The notes: generated from the letters alone by a model not told the origin. 64,000 nt of DNA from Chryseobacterium cupriresistens (GCF_046614675.1 NZ_JBKKJT010000004.1:416415-480414), one strand, 5' to 3'. Numbered from the stretch's first letter, positions 26,600 through 34,480 are shown. Numbers and translations are program-made.

Positions 26600-27052
26600 C
26601 TACTTCTTTAGATCTTCAAGAACTTCAAATTTATCATGAGAAGCCTTAAGCTGATGAAGCTGATCCAATACCACTCTGGAACTTTCCGGGCAAAGATCAC
26701 CGCTGTCTAATGCATCCTGATATGCGTCTATAGCAGCACTTTCACCATATACAACATTTCCTAACGTAGAGCCGGCTGTATCTGCAGCAAAAGAATTTTT
26801 AACATCAATCCATGCTCTGTGGATGGCGCCTGCAGTAGATCCTGATTGATCCGGTGTGCCTCCTCTTTCTGTAATCAGATTGCTCAATTCGTTTTTCATT
26901 TTGTGAGACTGGGCTACCATGGTATCATAGTCTGCTCTCAGTTGTGGATAATCATCCCATACTTTGTCTTCCACTTTTGAAAATCCCTGAATTCTGTCGT
27001 TGGTAATGTTCAGTAAATCATTCAATACTGAAACTGTTTTCTCGTTGTTCAT
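26600..27052 (-). CDS. PA2169-type four-helix-bundle protein (DUF2383)
   Basis: A 150-aa, all-helical protein. I use the ATG at 27052 (MNNEKTVSVLNDLLNITNDR); the open frame reaches 27214, but that part lies in an AT-rich promoter region and would code a nonsense hydrophobic lead. LNDLLNITNDRIQGF at the start, AAIDAYQDALDSG and LDQLHQLKASHDKFEVL near the end are typical of the DUF2383 ferritin-like family. Cytoplasmic. Next to it are the DJ-1 protein and small membrane proteins, as in general stress clusters of Bacteroidota. Confidence 0.88.
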   Translation of the reverse strand: MNNEKTVSVLNDLLNITNDRIQGFSKVEDKVWDDYPQLRADYDTMVAQSHKMKNELSNLITERGGTPDQSGSTAGAIHRAWIDVKNSFAADTAGSTLGNVVYGESAAIDAYQDALDSGDLCPESSRVVLDQLHQLKASHDKFEVLEDLKK

Positions 27053-27502
27053 ATTTTTATATTTTAAATTGGTACTATGAACTTTGCAAGTGCTGTGCCT
27101 CAAACGGGATATCTGCAAAGATGTGGTATTTAAAAAAAACTTAAAATTTTGAAAACAAATCTTAATTAAAAATATATGAAGAACTGCAAAGAACTCCATA
27201 ATCAAAAGCACCACAGAGGTTTATTCGTTTTTGTACTGCGAACAAATGCTTCCCTGAAAAAGCATTTACCGCTAGCTATTTTATCAGCAAAAAGAATTGA
27301 TAACAGTTTCAGCTTTGGCTTCTTTGATGGAGTAGGAGGACAGCTGCAATAAAATATAATCGGGCATACAGATAGATGATGCCATAATTTTTTCTATATT
27401 TAGAAGAAGTAAGTGTATGATTTACTCATATTTAGAAAAAAATGGCTTGTGTTTGTATTTTACATTCCAAAACAGGCCTATCCATATAATATAAAAAAGA
27501 GA
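27053..27502. other. 450-bp divergent intergenic region
   Basis: Between the DUF2383 gene and the ceramidase-like gene. It contains an 8-bp perfect hairpin (AAATGCTT / AAGCATTT with 8-nt loop at 27244-27267) of unknown role. A TATATTTA sequence near 27395 could be a weak promoter for the ceramidase-like gene. No gene seen. Confidence 0.4.
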
Positions 27503-28174
27503 ATGCCGATAAACCCGATACCTCCGGATGGAGGCCTGTTATATAAAGAAACAGATATGACTCAGTTGTTCCCTGAGCCTTTCAATGCATTAACAGCCTT
27601 ATTGTTTTTAGCCATAGCCATTTTCTGGACCATTAAGCTGAAAGGTAGCTTCAAAGAATATCCTTTTTTAACCTACTGCCTGGTTTTATTATATATCGGT
27701 GCCATTGGGGGAACGGTGTACCACTCATTCAGGCAATGGCCGGTATTTATCATGATGGACTGGCTTCCGATTATGCTATTATGCCTGTCTGCAGGGTTTT
27801 ATTTTGTAGCGCAGAGCACCAGATGGTACTATGCTGCTGTAATGGTTCTGGGATATGTCGCTCTGATGTTTGCTTTAAGAAACTGGATTCTAATCGATAA
27901 TCCTTCCCTTTTTATCAACGTCAATTATGCCATCATGGCCTCATTGGTAGTTTTCTCGGTACTCAGGTATCTGATGTATACCCAATGGAAAGCCGGCAAA
28001 TGGGTAGGCTTTGCTGTATTGTCATTTGTTTTTGCACTGACCTTCCGTATTGCTGATAAGTGGGAATGGTTCAGTTTCGGGACCCACTTTTTGTGGCATA
28101 CTTTCGGGGCGGTGGCGACGTTTTGTATGTTTAATTATATTAGTCTTACAGGGAATGTGATTAGAAAGACATAA
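27503..28174 (+). CDS. Integral-membrane alkaline ceramidase homologue (CREST superfamily)
   Basis: A 223-aa protein with about seven hydrophobic helices. Its conserved residues fall where the alkaline ceramidase active site expects them: H74 and D86 in TVYHSFRQWPVFIMMDWLPI (zinc His and catalytic Asp, separated as in ACER enzymes) and H195/H199 in THFLWHTFGA (HxxxH zinc site). EPFNALTALLF after E16/D18 matches the N-terminal helix of the family. So it probably hydrolyses the amide of an N-acyl sphingoid-like lipid. In this lineage the natural substrate could be a sulfonolipid (N-acyl capnine) or a ceramide. I start at ATG 27503; 30 upstream codons are open but not family-like. Confidence 0.78.
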   Translation: MPINPIPPDGGLLYKETDMTQLFPEPFNALTALLFLAIAIFWTIKLKGSFKEYPFLTYCLVLLYIGAIGGTVYHSFRQWPVFIMMDWLPIMLLCLSAGFYFVAQSTRWYYAAVMVLGYVALMFALRNWILIDNPSLFINVNYAIMASLVVFSVLRYLMYTQWKAGKWVGFAVLSFVFALTFRIADKWEWFSFGTHFLWHTFGAVATFCMFNYISLTGNVIRKT

Positions 28175-28192
28175 GTAGCTTTTATTACTACT

Positions 28193-28405
28193 TTACTTTC
28201 TGTTTCTCCCAGAAATTCTCAAATTAATGTCAAAATTCATTTTGATTTTTCGAAACATTTTGAAAACTAAGTATAATGCTGCTATGATTTGTATTTCAGA
28301 AGTATTTTTGAAAATACCATTGGTTGGGTATTCTTGATAAGAATTTGTTAAGACTTCTTCATTAAATTTTGTTTGACTTTTTTCAATAGTTTTAATTGTA
28401 CTCAT
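28193..28405 (-). CDS. Doubtful small protein
   Basis: A 70-aa frame from ATG 28405 (MSTIKTIEKSQTKFNEEVL). One hydrophobic stretch (IQIIAALYLVFKMF) and a basic C-terminus. No family recognised. It is convergent with the ceramidase-like gene, with 18 bp between the stops, and lies at the start of an AT-rich accessory block where random frames are common. It may be a real small membrane protein, or chance. Confidence 0.35.
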   Translation of the reverse strand: MSTIKTIEKSQTKFNEEVLTNSYQEYPTNGIFKNTSEIQIIAALYLVFKMFRKIKMNFDINLRISGRNRK

Positions 28406-28526
28406 TTGCAATATTTGTTAATTGATACTGCAAAGATTAATTATTGTTGAATACGAGTGTTATCCAAATTATTATCCAGTTTATCCAGAAACGATAATAA
28501 TTGATTACAAACTAGATTGTTACGTT

Positions 28527-30041
28527 TTAATCTGTATTGATAATTTTACTCTGAGGAATTTTAAACTGATTTTGTTTTTCTGTTGAAAGTTTATTTTCTG
28601 TAAAAAGGGTTTTGCGTATATCTTCAGGCTTTGGTTGCTCTTCCTTATCTATAAATTCAAAATGATCTAAAATCATCCGAGAAATAGCGCTGGTGTTATC
28701 TTTTCCGTTTCTTTTTGGAGCTTCAATAAATCCTTTTTCGATTAATTCTGAAAATAGATAACCAATAGATTGAAGACTACCTTTAATTTTTATTTTTTGT
28801 GGAACCGAAATTTTTTCAATATCAGAGGAATTTGATAATTGAGACTCTATTTCTGAAGTAATTTTCTTTTCTAAACCATCTCCTTTGTAACCCGTAGTTT
28901 GGCGTCGTAAAAGTTTTTCCCTGTCTCTATCAAATATTTTACTCATATGTTTAAAGTGCATATCAATATTATCTGAATCAAAATATTTTAAATCAAAAAA
29001 ATACAAAATTTTACCATAATAGTATACTAAATGATTTTTATATGTACCATACTCATCAAAATTATCTGTAGGTCTATAATACCTTTGATACGGGTTGTTT
29101 CCAAGTATATAGTAATCAATTTGTTTTATTTGGTGAGCTAAAGATTTGTGATCATCATTTTTTTCAAAATAGTCATGTATTGTTGCGTAAATATATTTTT
29201 CTTTAAAGTTTTTAAAACTATATTGAAGATATTCAATGATTTCTTTTTCAGTAAAATAAGAGACTATTATATATTTGATTAAATTATCGTTGTCAAATTT
29301 ATTTTCAGCAGAGTTTATGTAATCAAGAAAATAGTTGTAATCATGATTTCCATTTTTTGCGATATTAATTTCAAAATGTGACAATGAATTAGCTTTAAAA
29401 ACTTCTACTTCATTTATAAAATCTGAAAACTTATTATGAAGTAAAAGATTGTCTTCAGTTAATAGTTGTTTTTCGATTACCTTATGATTCTTCTCTAATT
29501 CATTAAATAATAGATAAATTTCTTCTTTTAAAAATTTATACAAACGATTAAAATAATTCTTTTTATCATACTGATAGAAATCTATTTCACCTATTATGAA
29601 AACATAATCAATAGTTCTTTCTTCCCCTTTATCATAAGTATAGATTAAATCATCTGTTATAGCTTCAAAATGTTTTGGAAAATGAGATATATCTTCATCT
29701 GAGCTAGGTTGCCTCTTGTGCTCTTCTTGACTATTCTTTGAAAAAAGAATGTTCTCTAAAATTTTAATGTCGGCGAAAAAACGTTTTTCAATATATTTCT
29801 GTGTTGTTAAAAATTGATTTTTTTCTTTTTCTAATAGGTAATAATTAAACTCTAGATTTTTGAAAATTTTCAAAAAATCTACATATGTATGAAAGTAAAT
29901 ATTGACTTTAATATCTTGGTAATCTATTGTTTCAATTTCTTCGAAATTTTTTTTCCAATTTGGATTTGTCTTTAAAATATCCTTTTGAATTTTAATTTTC
30001 CCGTAATTTTGTTGAGAATTTATAATACTAAAAAGCTCCAT
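28527..30041 (-). CDS. RteC-like protein of unknown function
   Basis: A 504-aa, very AT-rich, Lys/Asn/Tyr/Phe-rich protein. Most of it looks helical with no motif I know. The C-terminal part (PQKIKIKGSLQSIGYLFSEL, IEKGFIEAPKRNG, AISRMILDHFEF) resembles the C-terminal region of RteC-type regulators found in Bacteroides mobile elements, where a short helical/winged stretch ends in IL-x-x-F. That likeness is by pattern only. It is the largest gene of a minus-strand block of unrecognised genes and is not close enough to the next gene to prove an operon (180 bp gap with a possible terminator). Confidence 0.7.
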   Translation of the reverse strand: MELFSIINSQQNYGKIKIQKDILKTNPNWKKNFEEIETIDYQDIKVNIYFHTYVDFLKIFKNLEFNYYLLEKEKNQFLTTQKYIEKRFFADIKILENILFSKNSQEEHKRQPSSDEDISHFPKHFEAITDDLIYTYDKGEERTIDYVFIIGEIDFYQYDKKNYFNRLYKFLKEEIYLLFNELEKNHKVIEKQLLTEDNLLLHNKFSDFINEVEVFKANSLSHFEINIAKNGNHDYNYFLDYINSAENKFDNDNLIKYIIVSYFTEKEIIEYLQYSFKNFKEKYIYATIHDYFEKNDDHKSLAHQIKQIDYYILGNNPYQRYYRPTDNFDEYGTYKNHLVYYYGKILYFFDLKYFDSDNIDMHFKHMSKIFDRDREKLLRRQTTGYKGDGLEKKITSEIESQLSNSSDIEKISVPQKIKIKGSLQSIGYLFSELIEKGFIEAPKRNGKDNTSAISRMILDHFEFIDKEEQPKPEDIRKTLFTENKLSTEKQNQFKIPQSKIINTD

Positions 30042-30219
30042 ACACTGAACATTTGATAGTTGGCTACTATTACAAATTTATAAATAAAATGATTCAGGAA
30101 ATAATTTGGCTTGGAAGAATATTTCTGTTGCACAAAGCCTTCCGATTTTGAATTAATAAAATAAGATCATTTCTTCTAAAATAGCTCCAAAGTCAGGAGA
30201 CTTCGAAGAGCTAGGGTTT

Positions 30220-30771
30220 TTATTCTCTTCTCCAATATTTTAAATCTAAATTTACTTTTGCAAAGTTTTCTTTCTTTGCAATTTTCTGTGCTGCAATTTG
30301 ATATTGCTTGCTTACATTTGGAGTTAAATTTTTTATTGAAGTCCATCTTGGTAAAACTAATTCAGTTTCTTCATAAATTCCAGTGGCAACATCTTTATCT
30401 AAAGGGACTTCTAAAAACTTTATTTTTTGATTAAACTCATTAAATTGAGTTGGGAGTTGATAATAATCCGAGAAAAACTTATTGTATACAATTTCTCTTA
30501 GAAATAGATTTATTCCTTTTCTTGCTCCTCCCCAAGATTTTCCATTTTCTGGAAATTTTGACACCAGATTTGTAGTATGCTTGTCCAAAAAATTATTATA
30601 GACATCTTCATTATCAAGAGAGTTTATAAATTCATTAATATTAATTTCATAAAAATATTCTCTTGCTATTTTGATTATTCCAGAAGAACCTTGGTTCCTT
30701 AAAGCAGAGGCACCAACGGAAATGATAGATAATCTTTTATGTATTTGATCTAGGAATATTTTTTCTGTCAT
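30220..30771 (-). CDS. Unknown protein, 183 aa
   Basis: Not recognised. Soluble, helical, Asn/Lys-rich. Notable segments are SVGASALRNQGSSGIIKIA near the N-terminus and KSWGGARKGINLFLREIVYN in the middle, both well enough formed to look like a conserved fold. It follows the small membrane protein by 17 bp on the same strand and is probably part of the same transcript. Sequence around 30180-30213 has short hairpin potential and may end that transcript. A defence or toxin role is possible from context but not shown. Confidence 0.65.
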   Translation of the reverse strand: MTEKIFLDQIHKRLSIISVGASALRNQGSSGIIKIAREYFYEININEFINSLDNEDVYNNFLDKHTTNLVSKFPENGKSWGGARKGINLFLREIVYNKFFSDYYQLPTQFNEFNQKIKFLEVPLDKDVATGIYEETELVLPRWTSIKNLTPNVSKQYQIAAQKIAKKENFAKVNLDLKYWRRE

Positions 30772-30788
30772 TCAATTTTATACTTTTT

Positions 30789-31148
30789 TTAGATTCTAAA
30801 GATTTCGGTAACTTCTAATTCTCGTCGAATTGATTTTATAGTAAGTACTATCAAGTCTATTGTGTTTGTAACAAATAATGCAACAATGATTAGGGTTAAA
30901 AAATGATTAAAATGAGATGAGAACTCTATTATAAAAACAAAGAGAGAGAGGATTACAATAATAACAAAAATCAGAATATTTGATAGACTTTGCTTAAAAA
31001 TTGCTGGAAAGAAATCTGAGTTTAGTTTTGTAAAATAATAATGTTTTTCAAAAATTGATGTTGTAAATAAAACCATCAGATTTTTTATTTCTTCTTTCAA
31101 ATTTTCTATTTTAATTTTCTTTTCCCATAATTCTTGAAGCAGATTCAA
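30789..31148 (-). CDS. Small two-helix membrane protein, unknown
   Basis: A 119-aa protein with a coiled-coil-like front (LWEKKIKIENLKEEIKNL) and two hydrophobic helices (SNILIFVIIVILSLFVFII and FLTLIIVALFVTNTIDLIVL). Its first 38 bp overlap the end of the preceding membrane-protein gene, so translation is probably coupled. Together they look like a two-component membrane unit. No domain recognised. Confidence 0.65.
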   Translation of the reverse strand: MNLLQELWEKKIKIENLKEEIKNLMVLFTTSIFEKHYYFTKLNSDFFPAIFKQSLSNILIFVIIVILSLFVFIIEFSSHFNHFLTLIIVALFVTNTIDLIVLTIKSIRRELEVTEIFRI

Positions 31149-31824
31149 TAATGGGCTCCAACCAATATTTGTGCACCTTATTAAAATTTACAATAGTGTC
31201 ATCCGAATTATCAAGGAAATACCAAAAGGAATTACAATATTCAGTATACCTCTCTATATCTTCCAAGCTGTAATTTTGAGGATTTACTTCTGCATAAAAT
31301 AAAAATTCATTTTCTCCATTTGTTAGTCCCTTTAATGCTAAATATGATTGGCCACTAACTCCGTGAATTTTATCATTCATTTCTGTATGCTCATCATAAG
31401 TGAATTTTCTAATACCAGGTATATCATAACCACGATATTCTTCATAAGTTAAATTGGGATAGTGATAGTCAACAGCAGATTTTATATTTACAGTTCTTAA
31501 CTTCCAAAATTCATGCATATCTAAAATACGGAATGCAATATTCCTTAGCTGAGTAATTTTTATAGCATATTCATCAATTTCTTTTTTTCTTTCGACACGA
31601 ATTGTTTTTTCGGCAAACAATTTTGAAAATAGATAAGTAACCATAATTGCTATAATAATGCAACCTGCAGATATTAATAAAGAAAGAATCTCCTTTTTAT
31701 TAAAATTTTCAGCCTTAGAATAGCTAAAAAGAATTAAACAAGTAACAATAAAACATATTTGGAGAATAATCATTCTGAAATAATTATTTTCCAAATAATC
31801 TATTATTTTTTTTAAAACTTTCAT
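31111..31824 (-). CDS. Membrane protein with N-terminal two-helix anchor and cytosolic domain, unknown
   Basis: A 237-aa protein. Two helices near the start (FRMIILQICFIVTCLILFSY and ILSLLISAGCIIIAIMVTYL) are followed by a charged linker (AEKTIRVERKKEIDEY) and a soluble domain of about 165 residues. I recognise no catalytic motif. It overlaps the next small membrane gene, so both are probably made together. A two-helix anchor plus cytosolic domain is a common shape for phage-defence effectors, but no known effector family is evident. Confidence 0.65.
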   Translation of the reverse strand: MKVLKKIIDYLENNYFRMIILQICFIVTCLILFSYSKAENFNKKEILSLLISAGCIIIAIMVTYLFSKLFAEKTIRVERKKEIDEYAIKITQLRNIAFRILDMHEFWKLRTVNIKSAVDYHYPNLTYEEYRGYDIPGIRKFTYDEHTEMNDKIHGVSGQSYLALKGLTNGENEFLFYAEVNPQNYSLEDIERYTEYCNSFWYFLDNSDDTIVNFNKVHKYWLEPIIESASRIMGKEN

Positions 31825-31859
31825 AATCTATTGTGAATTTTCTTATTACTTAGACATAA

Positions 31860-31885
31860 AGATCCCGACTCTCGTCAGGACCAAT
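31860..31885 (-). terminator. Terminator after the 43-aa basic peptide gene
   Basis: On the minus strand: GGTCCTGAC GAGA GTCGGGATC with a short T-run after. It lies just after the stop of the 43-aa gene and shares CCTGACGAxAGT with the terminator of the XRE gene, suggesting a duplicated piece. Confidence 0.6.
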
Positions 31886-31898
31886 TATTCAAATAAAG

Positions 31899-32030
31899 TT
31901 ATTTACCTTGCGGTTTTTTAGGTGGTTTTAAAGAAGGTGTATTTCCTGGCGTGTCCTTATTATCGCGTTGGCGTTGATCTGGTTTGCCAGTTGATTTTGC
32001 TTTTCTTTTTGGTCCTGGTTTAAGTGCCAT
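31899..32030 (-). CDS. 43-aa basic, proline-rich peptide
   Basis: Starts at the ATG whose first base is 32030: MALKPGPKRKAKSTGKPDQR and continues QRDNKDTPGNTPSLKPPKKPQGK. It is nearly all Lys, Pro, Arg, Gly, Asp and Thr, with no hydrophobic core, so it is disordered and could bind nucleic acid. Codons are ordinary and it is bracketed by an upstream inverted repeat (32088-32103) and a downstream terminator, both good signs that it is real. Its upstream repeat has the same half-sites as the palindrome before the XRE gene. Too short for typical ORF cutoffs. Confidence 0.6.
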   Translation of the reverse strand: MALKPGPKRKAKSTGKPDQRQRDNKDTPGNTPSLKPPKKPQGK

Positions 32031-32087
32031 AATATTAATGTTTTGTTATTAACAAAGTCAAATTTATCAATGATAATTTATAATATC

Positions 32088-32103
32088 TTACGGCTTTCCG
32101 TAA
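32088..32103 (-). promoter_or_regulatory. Inverted repeat TTACGG-N4-CCGTAA upstream of the 43-aa gene
   Basis: TTACGG (32088-32093), spacer CTTT, CCGTAA (32098-32103). It lies about 60 bp before the start of the 43-aa gene. The same half-sites form the core of the 24-bp palindrome at 32470-32493, so the two sites are probably bound by the same protein. Confidence 0.6.
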
Positions 32104-32181
32104 ACACCAAAAATAAAAACCATCTTAAAATTTTCAATCAGTATTTTTACGGAATTTCTTAAAGATTTTGAAAATTTCGCC

Positions 32182-32208
32182 AAAAAAATCCTAACTTTCG
32201 TCAGGATT
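32182..32208 (-). terminator. Terminator overlapping the XRE gene stop
   Basis: On the minus strand AATCCTGAC GAAA GTTAGGATT followed by seven T. It begins at the stop codon of the XRE gene. Confidence 0.75.
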
Positions 32209-32440
32209 ATTCATTTATAAGTTTAAAGAAATCAGATAAACTAATTTTTCTTGCTTCACATATTTTAAAAAGTGTTTCAACGGGTATTCTGTAAGTTTCT
32301 TCACTTTTAATTTTTCTAATGGTGCTTTCTTCTACACCATGATTTTTGGCAAAAGAATTTTGTGACTTGCCTTCCTGAAGCCAAGGTATCAACCATTTCT
32401 TTGTAATGTATAAACAAATTTTTTCGTTTATATCTGTCAT
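32207..32440 (-). CDS. XRE-like helix-turn-helix regulator
   Basis: A 77-aa DNA-binding protein. The HTH is clear: SQNSFAKNHGVEESTIRKIK (residues about 26-45), then YRIPVETLFKICEARKISLSD and FFKLINE, as in short XRE/Cro repressors. No other domain, so it is a compact repressor-type regulator. A 24-bp perfect palindrome lies 30 bp upstream of its start, which suggests self-control. It is the first gene of the minus-strand accessory block and the best candidate for its regulator. Confidence 0.88.
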   Translation of the reverse strand: MTDINEKICLYITKKWLIPWLQEGKSQNSFAKNHGVEESTIRKIKSEETYRIPVETLFKICEARKISLSDFFKLINE

Positions 32441-32469
32441 GGAACAAATGAAATAATTAAATAATAAAA

Positions 32470-32493
32470 AATTACGGTCGATCGACCGTAATT
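32470..32493. promoter_or_regulatory. 24-bp perfect palindrome, probable operator of the XRE regulator
   Basis: Left half AATTACGGTCGA (32470-32481), right half its exact reverse complement. It lies 30 bp upstream of the XRE gene in the -33 region of a likely promoter, and 164 bp upstream of the plus-strand 179-aa gene. The outer TTACGG/CCGTAA pair recurs at 32088-32103. Confidence 0.75.
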
Positions 32494-32656
32494 GAATTTC
32501 TTTTCTTACATTTATAAAAAAAATAACCCATTAAGAAAATTGAAGAAGAATAAAACGGTTCGCTTAAAAAATAGCTTCAGCTATAGCTTAACGATTCTTC
32601 ACCCCTTAAAAGCTCTTAATGGTTAAGAAAAATTTCAACACTAAAAAACACAAACA

Positions 32657-33196
32657 ATGAAAAAAAGCAGAACAAACTTAGATTCCCGGTTTCGGACAGA
32701 AAAGAAGAACTCCGGCTTGCAGCTGATAGAAACTTTCTTTCAGTTCAATGAGCTGGATGTTTCCAAAGAAAGGCTCAGCAATATTATGAATTATGCAGTA
32801 AAGAGAAACAGCTGGATCCATGAAGATCCGGCGGTGATCTTCCAGTTTCATCAGTCGATGCGGTCATTGATCCGGGCGGGCTATCTCATGATGCTGAAGG
32901 ACAGAAAATGGACGGTCGATACACAATCGGAAAAAATTTCCCCTTGGGTTCTTGGTCTGCTTTCGGAGAAAGAATACCGGAATCCTCTGCTGGTTTTCAA
33001 AAAAGCATTCAGAGCCTACACCCTCAAAGAATTTGATTATTTTATGTCCGGAATCGTCTATTTTTCAATGGGTGTTTATGAAAATCTACCGGAAAGGAAT
33101 ATCGTTATGCCCTATATTCATACGGTGAAAATGCTGGATGCTGCACACCTTATTCTTCAGAGAAGAAGAGAAAAGAAGATAGCTGAAACCCATTAA
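32657..33196 (+). CDS. Protein of unknown function, 179 aa
   Basis: Not recognised. A cytosolic, mainly helical protein with a basic N-terminus (MKKSRTNLDSRFRTEKK), then LQLIETFFQFNELDVSKERL, a middle with WIHEDPAVIFQFHQSMRSLI, and a basic end (LQRRREKKIAE). GC content looks more like the chromosome than like the block upstream, so it may mark the edge of the island. It ends in a bidirectional terminator shared with the VGINT gene. The 164-bp leader contains the palindrome and an AATAGCTTCAGCTATAGC hairpin. Confidence 0.65.
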   Translation: MKKSRTNLDSRFRTEKKNSGLQLIETFFQFNELDVSKERLSNIMNYAVKRNSWIHEDPAVIFQFHQSMRSLIRAGYLMMLKDRKWTVDTQSEKISPWVLGLLSEKEYRNPLLVFKKAFRAYTLKEFDYFMSGIVYFSMGVYENLPERNIVMPYIHTVKMLDAAHLILQRRREKKIAETH

Positions 33197-33202
33197 AAAT
33201 AA

Positions 33203-33229
33203 AAAATGCCCCTTTTTCAGGGGCATTAT
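33203..33229. terminator. Bidirectional terminator between convergent genes
   Basis: Stem AATGCCCC / GGGGCATT with a 7-nt loop, flanked by A-run and T-rich sequence; it lies between the 179-aa gene stop (33196) and the VGINT gene stop (33231). Confidence 0.85.
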
Positions 33230-33230
33230 A

Positions 33231-34448
33231 TTATTGAGCTTTTACTTGCTCTATCTTTATGTAAATTTTAGAAAGGTTGGGTTGGGCACTCCCTGAGGTG
33301 GGGGCTCCTGCCATAATGGTTGCGGTATAAGCAGTTTTTGAAGAAGCGTTGCTGTCTATCCAGGTATATCTTCTATGCTCAGGTCCGCCACTGGAACCAT
33401 CTATAATCCCTACGTTCCCCCAGTAAGCGCTTCCTACTGCTCCGGTGCCTTGAGGAAACCAGGTAGCTGTTGCATCTCCCATACCGCCCCATACTCCTGA
33501 AGTAATATTGTTGGTAGTTTGAGCTGCTCCAATATAACCGCCATATTCGGTATTGTAATTCCAATATAGATTCACGGTAGCCCCTGTATTATTAAATAAC
33601 TGTACATTTGGAACTGCAGCGGTTGTACCACTGGTGGTGTCAAATATTACTCTGATAGAATACTTACCATCCGGGGTAGCAAGAGGAAAAGTATAGGCTT
33701 GTTTCCCGTTGGAATCGGTTGTTAGGGTGGGATATCCCATCACAGCAACAGGAGTAATGTCTGCACGGCTGCTATTTCCCACTGTAGCGGTACAGTTTTG
33801 CGCTGCTGTTAGGAAAGAAACCGTACTGTTGGTCATCGGAATAGTCATGTCATTAGCAGTGGTGGGAGTTCCGCTTACTGAGAATACCAGCTCGCCATCA
33901 CCAAACTCTAAAGTTCCCGGTCTTAACTGGAAAGTCAATCCGTTGATGGTAAAAGGAGTTCCTGAATTATATGCTCCGCCGTTTCCTCCGCTATAAGTAA
34001 CTCTCAGGTTTCCGGTGTAAGGAGTACCGGGAGTATAAGTAGAAGGACTTAAGTAAGCTGTGGTACACTGTAATGCAGAAATCGCCGGAGCTACGGCATT
34101 GGTTGCCTGTGTCAGTCTTTGCCATACTGTTCCGTCAAAATAATAATAGCCCATAGCAGTAACATTGATACGTTGCCCTGTGGCATCTCCGCCGGTGACG
34201 TCCGTAATATAAATTAATGCGCCGGTCTGATTGATACCATAGGTAGCGGTATTGGCTGTAAGCTCAGCTCTGGTGAGTCTTGGGGCCTGTAATCCGAATG
34301 TTTGTGAGTTATTCGTAATCAGCCCCGAAGTATCTCTTGTAGCAGATACATCCAATGTTGTTTTAGGTGATGCAGTATTAATCCCTACTTGGGAAAAGGA
34401 AACTCCTGAAATAAGAATAGCAGTGAGGTGTGTAAATTTTGTTTTCAT
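33231..34448 (-). CDS. Secreted VGINT-family protein
   Basis: A 405-aa exported protein. The signal peptide MKTKFTHLTAILISGVSFSQ is followed by VGINTASPKTTLDVSATRD, then LQAPRLTRAELTANTATYG, GALIYITDVTGG and GYYYFDGTVWQRL, the shared N-terminal region of the family. The remaining 270 residues differ from the other copies: Thr/Gly/Tyr-rich with CTTAYLSPSTYTPG, TYSGGNGGAYNSG and a C-terminal domain ending IYIKIEQVKAQ. No T9SS tail seen. So the N-terminal module is constant and the tail changes, as in adhesins or tail-fibre-like proteins. A TATATTTG element lies upstream and a MITE-like repeat is 180 bp upstream. Confidence 0.8.
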   Translation of the reverse strand: MKTKFTHLTAILISGVSFSQVGINTASPKTTLDVSATRDTSGLITNNSQTFGLQAPRLTRAELTANTATYGINQTGALIYITDVTGGDATGQRINVTAMGYYYFDGTVWQRLTQATNAVAPAISALQCTTAYLSPSTYTPGTPYTGNLRVTYSGGNGGAYNSGTPFTINGLTFQLRPGTLEFGDGELVFSVSGTPTTANDMTIPMTNSTVSFLTAAQNCTATVGNSSRADITPVAVMGYPTLTTDSNGKQAYTFPLATPDGKYSIRVIFDTTSGTTAAVPNVQLFNNTGATVNLYWNYNTEYGGYIGAAQTTNNITSGVWGGMGDATATWFPQGTGAVGSAYWGNVGIIDGSSGGPEHRRYTWIDSNASSKTAYTATIMAGAPTSGSAQPNLSKIYIKIEQVKAQ

Positions 34449-34472
34449 ATGAGGGTGTTATTTTGTGTGTAC

Positions 34473-34480
34473 CAAATATA
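34473..34480 (-). promoter_or_regulatory. -7 element TATATTTG for the VGINT gene at 34448
   Basis: On the minus strand TATATTTG, matching TAnnTTTG, 24 bp upstream of the start codon. The expected -33 TTG at 19 nt is not obvious. Confidence 0.45.
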
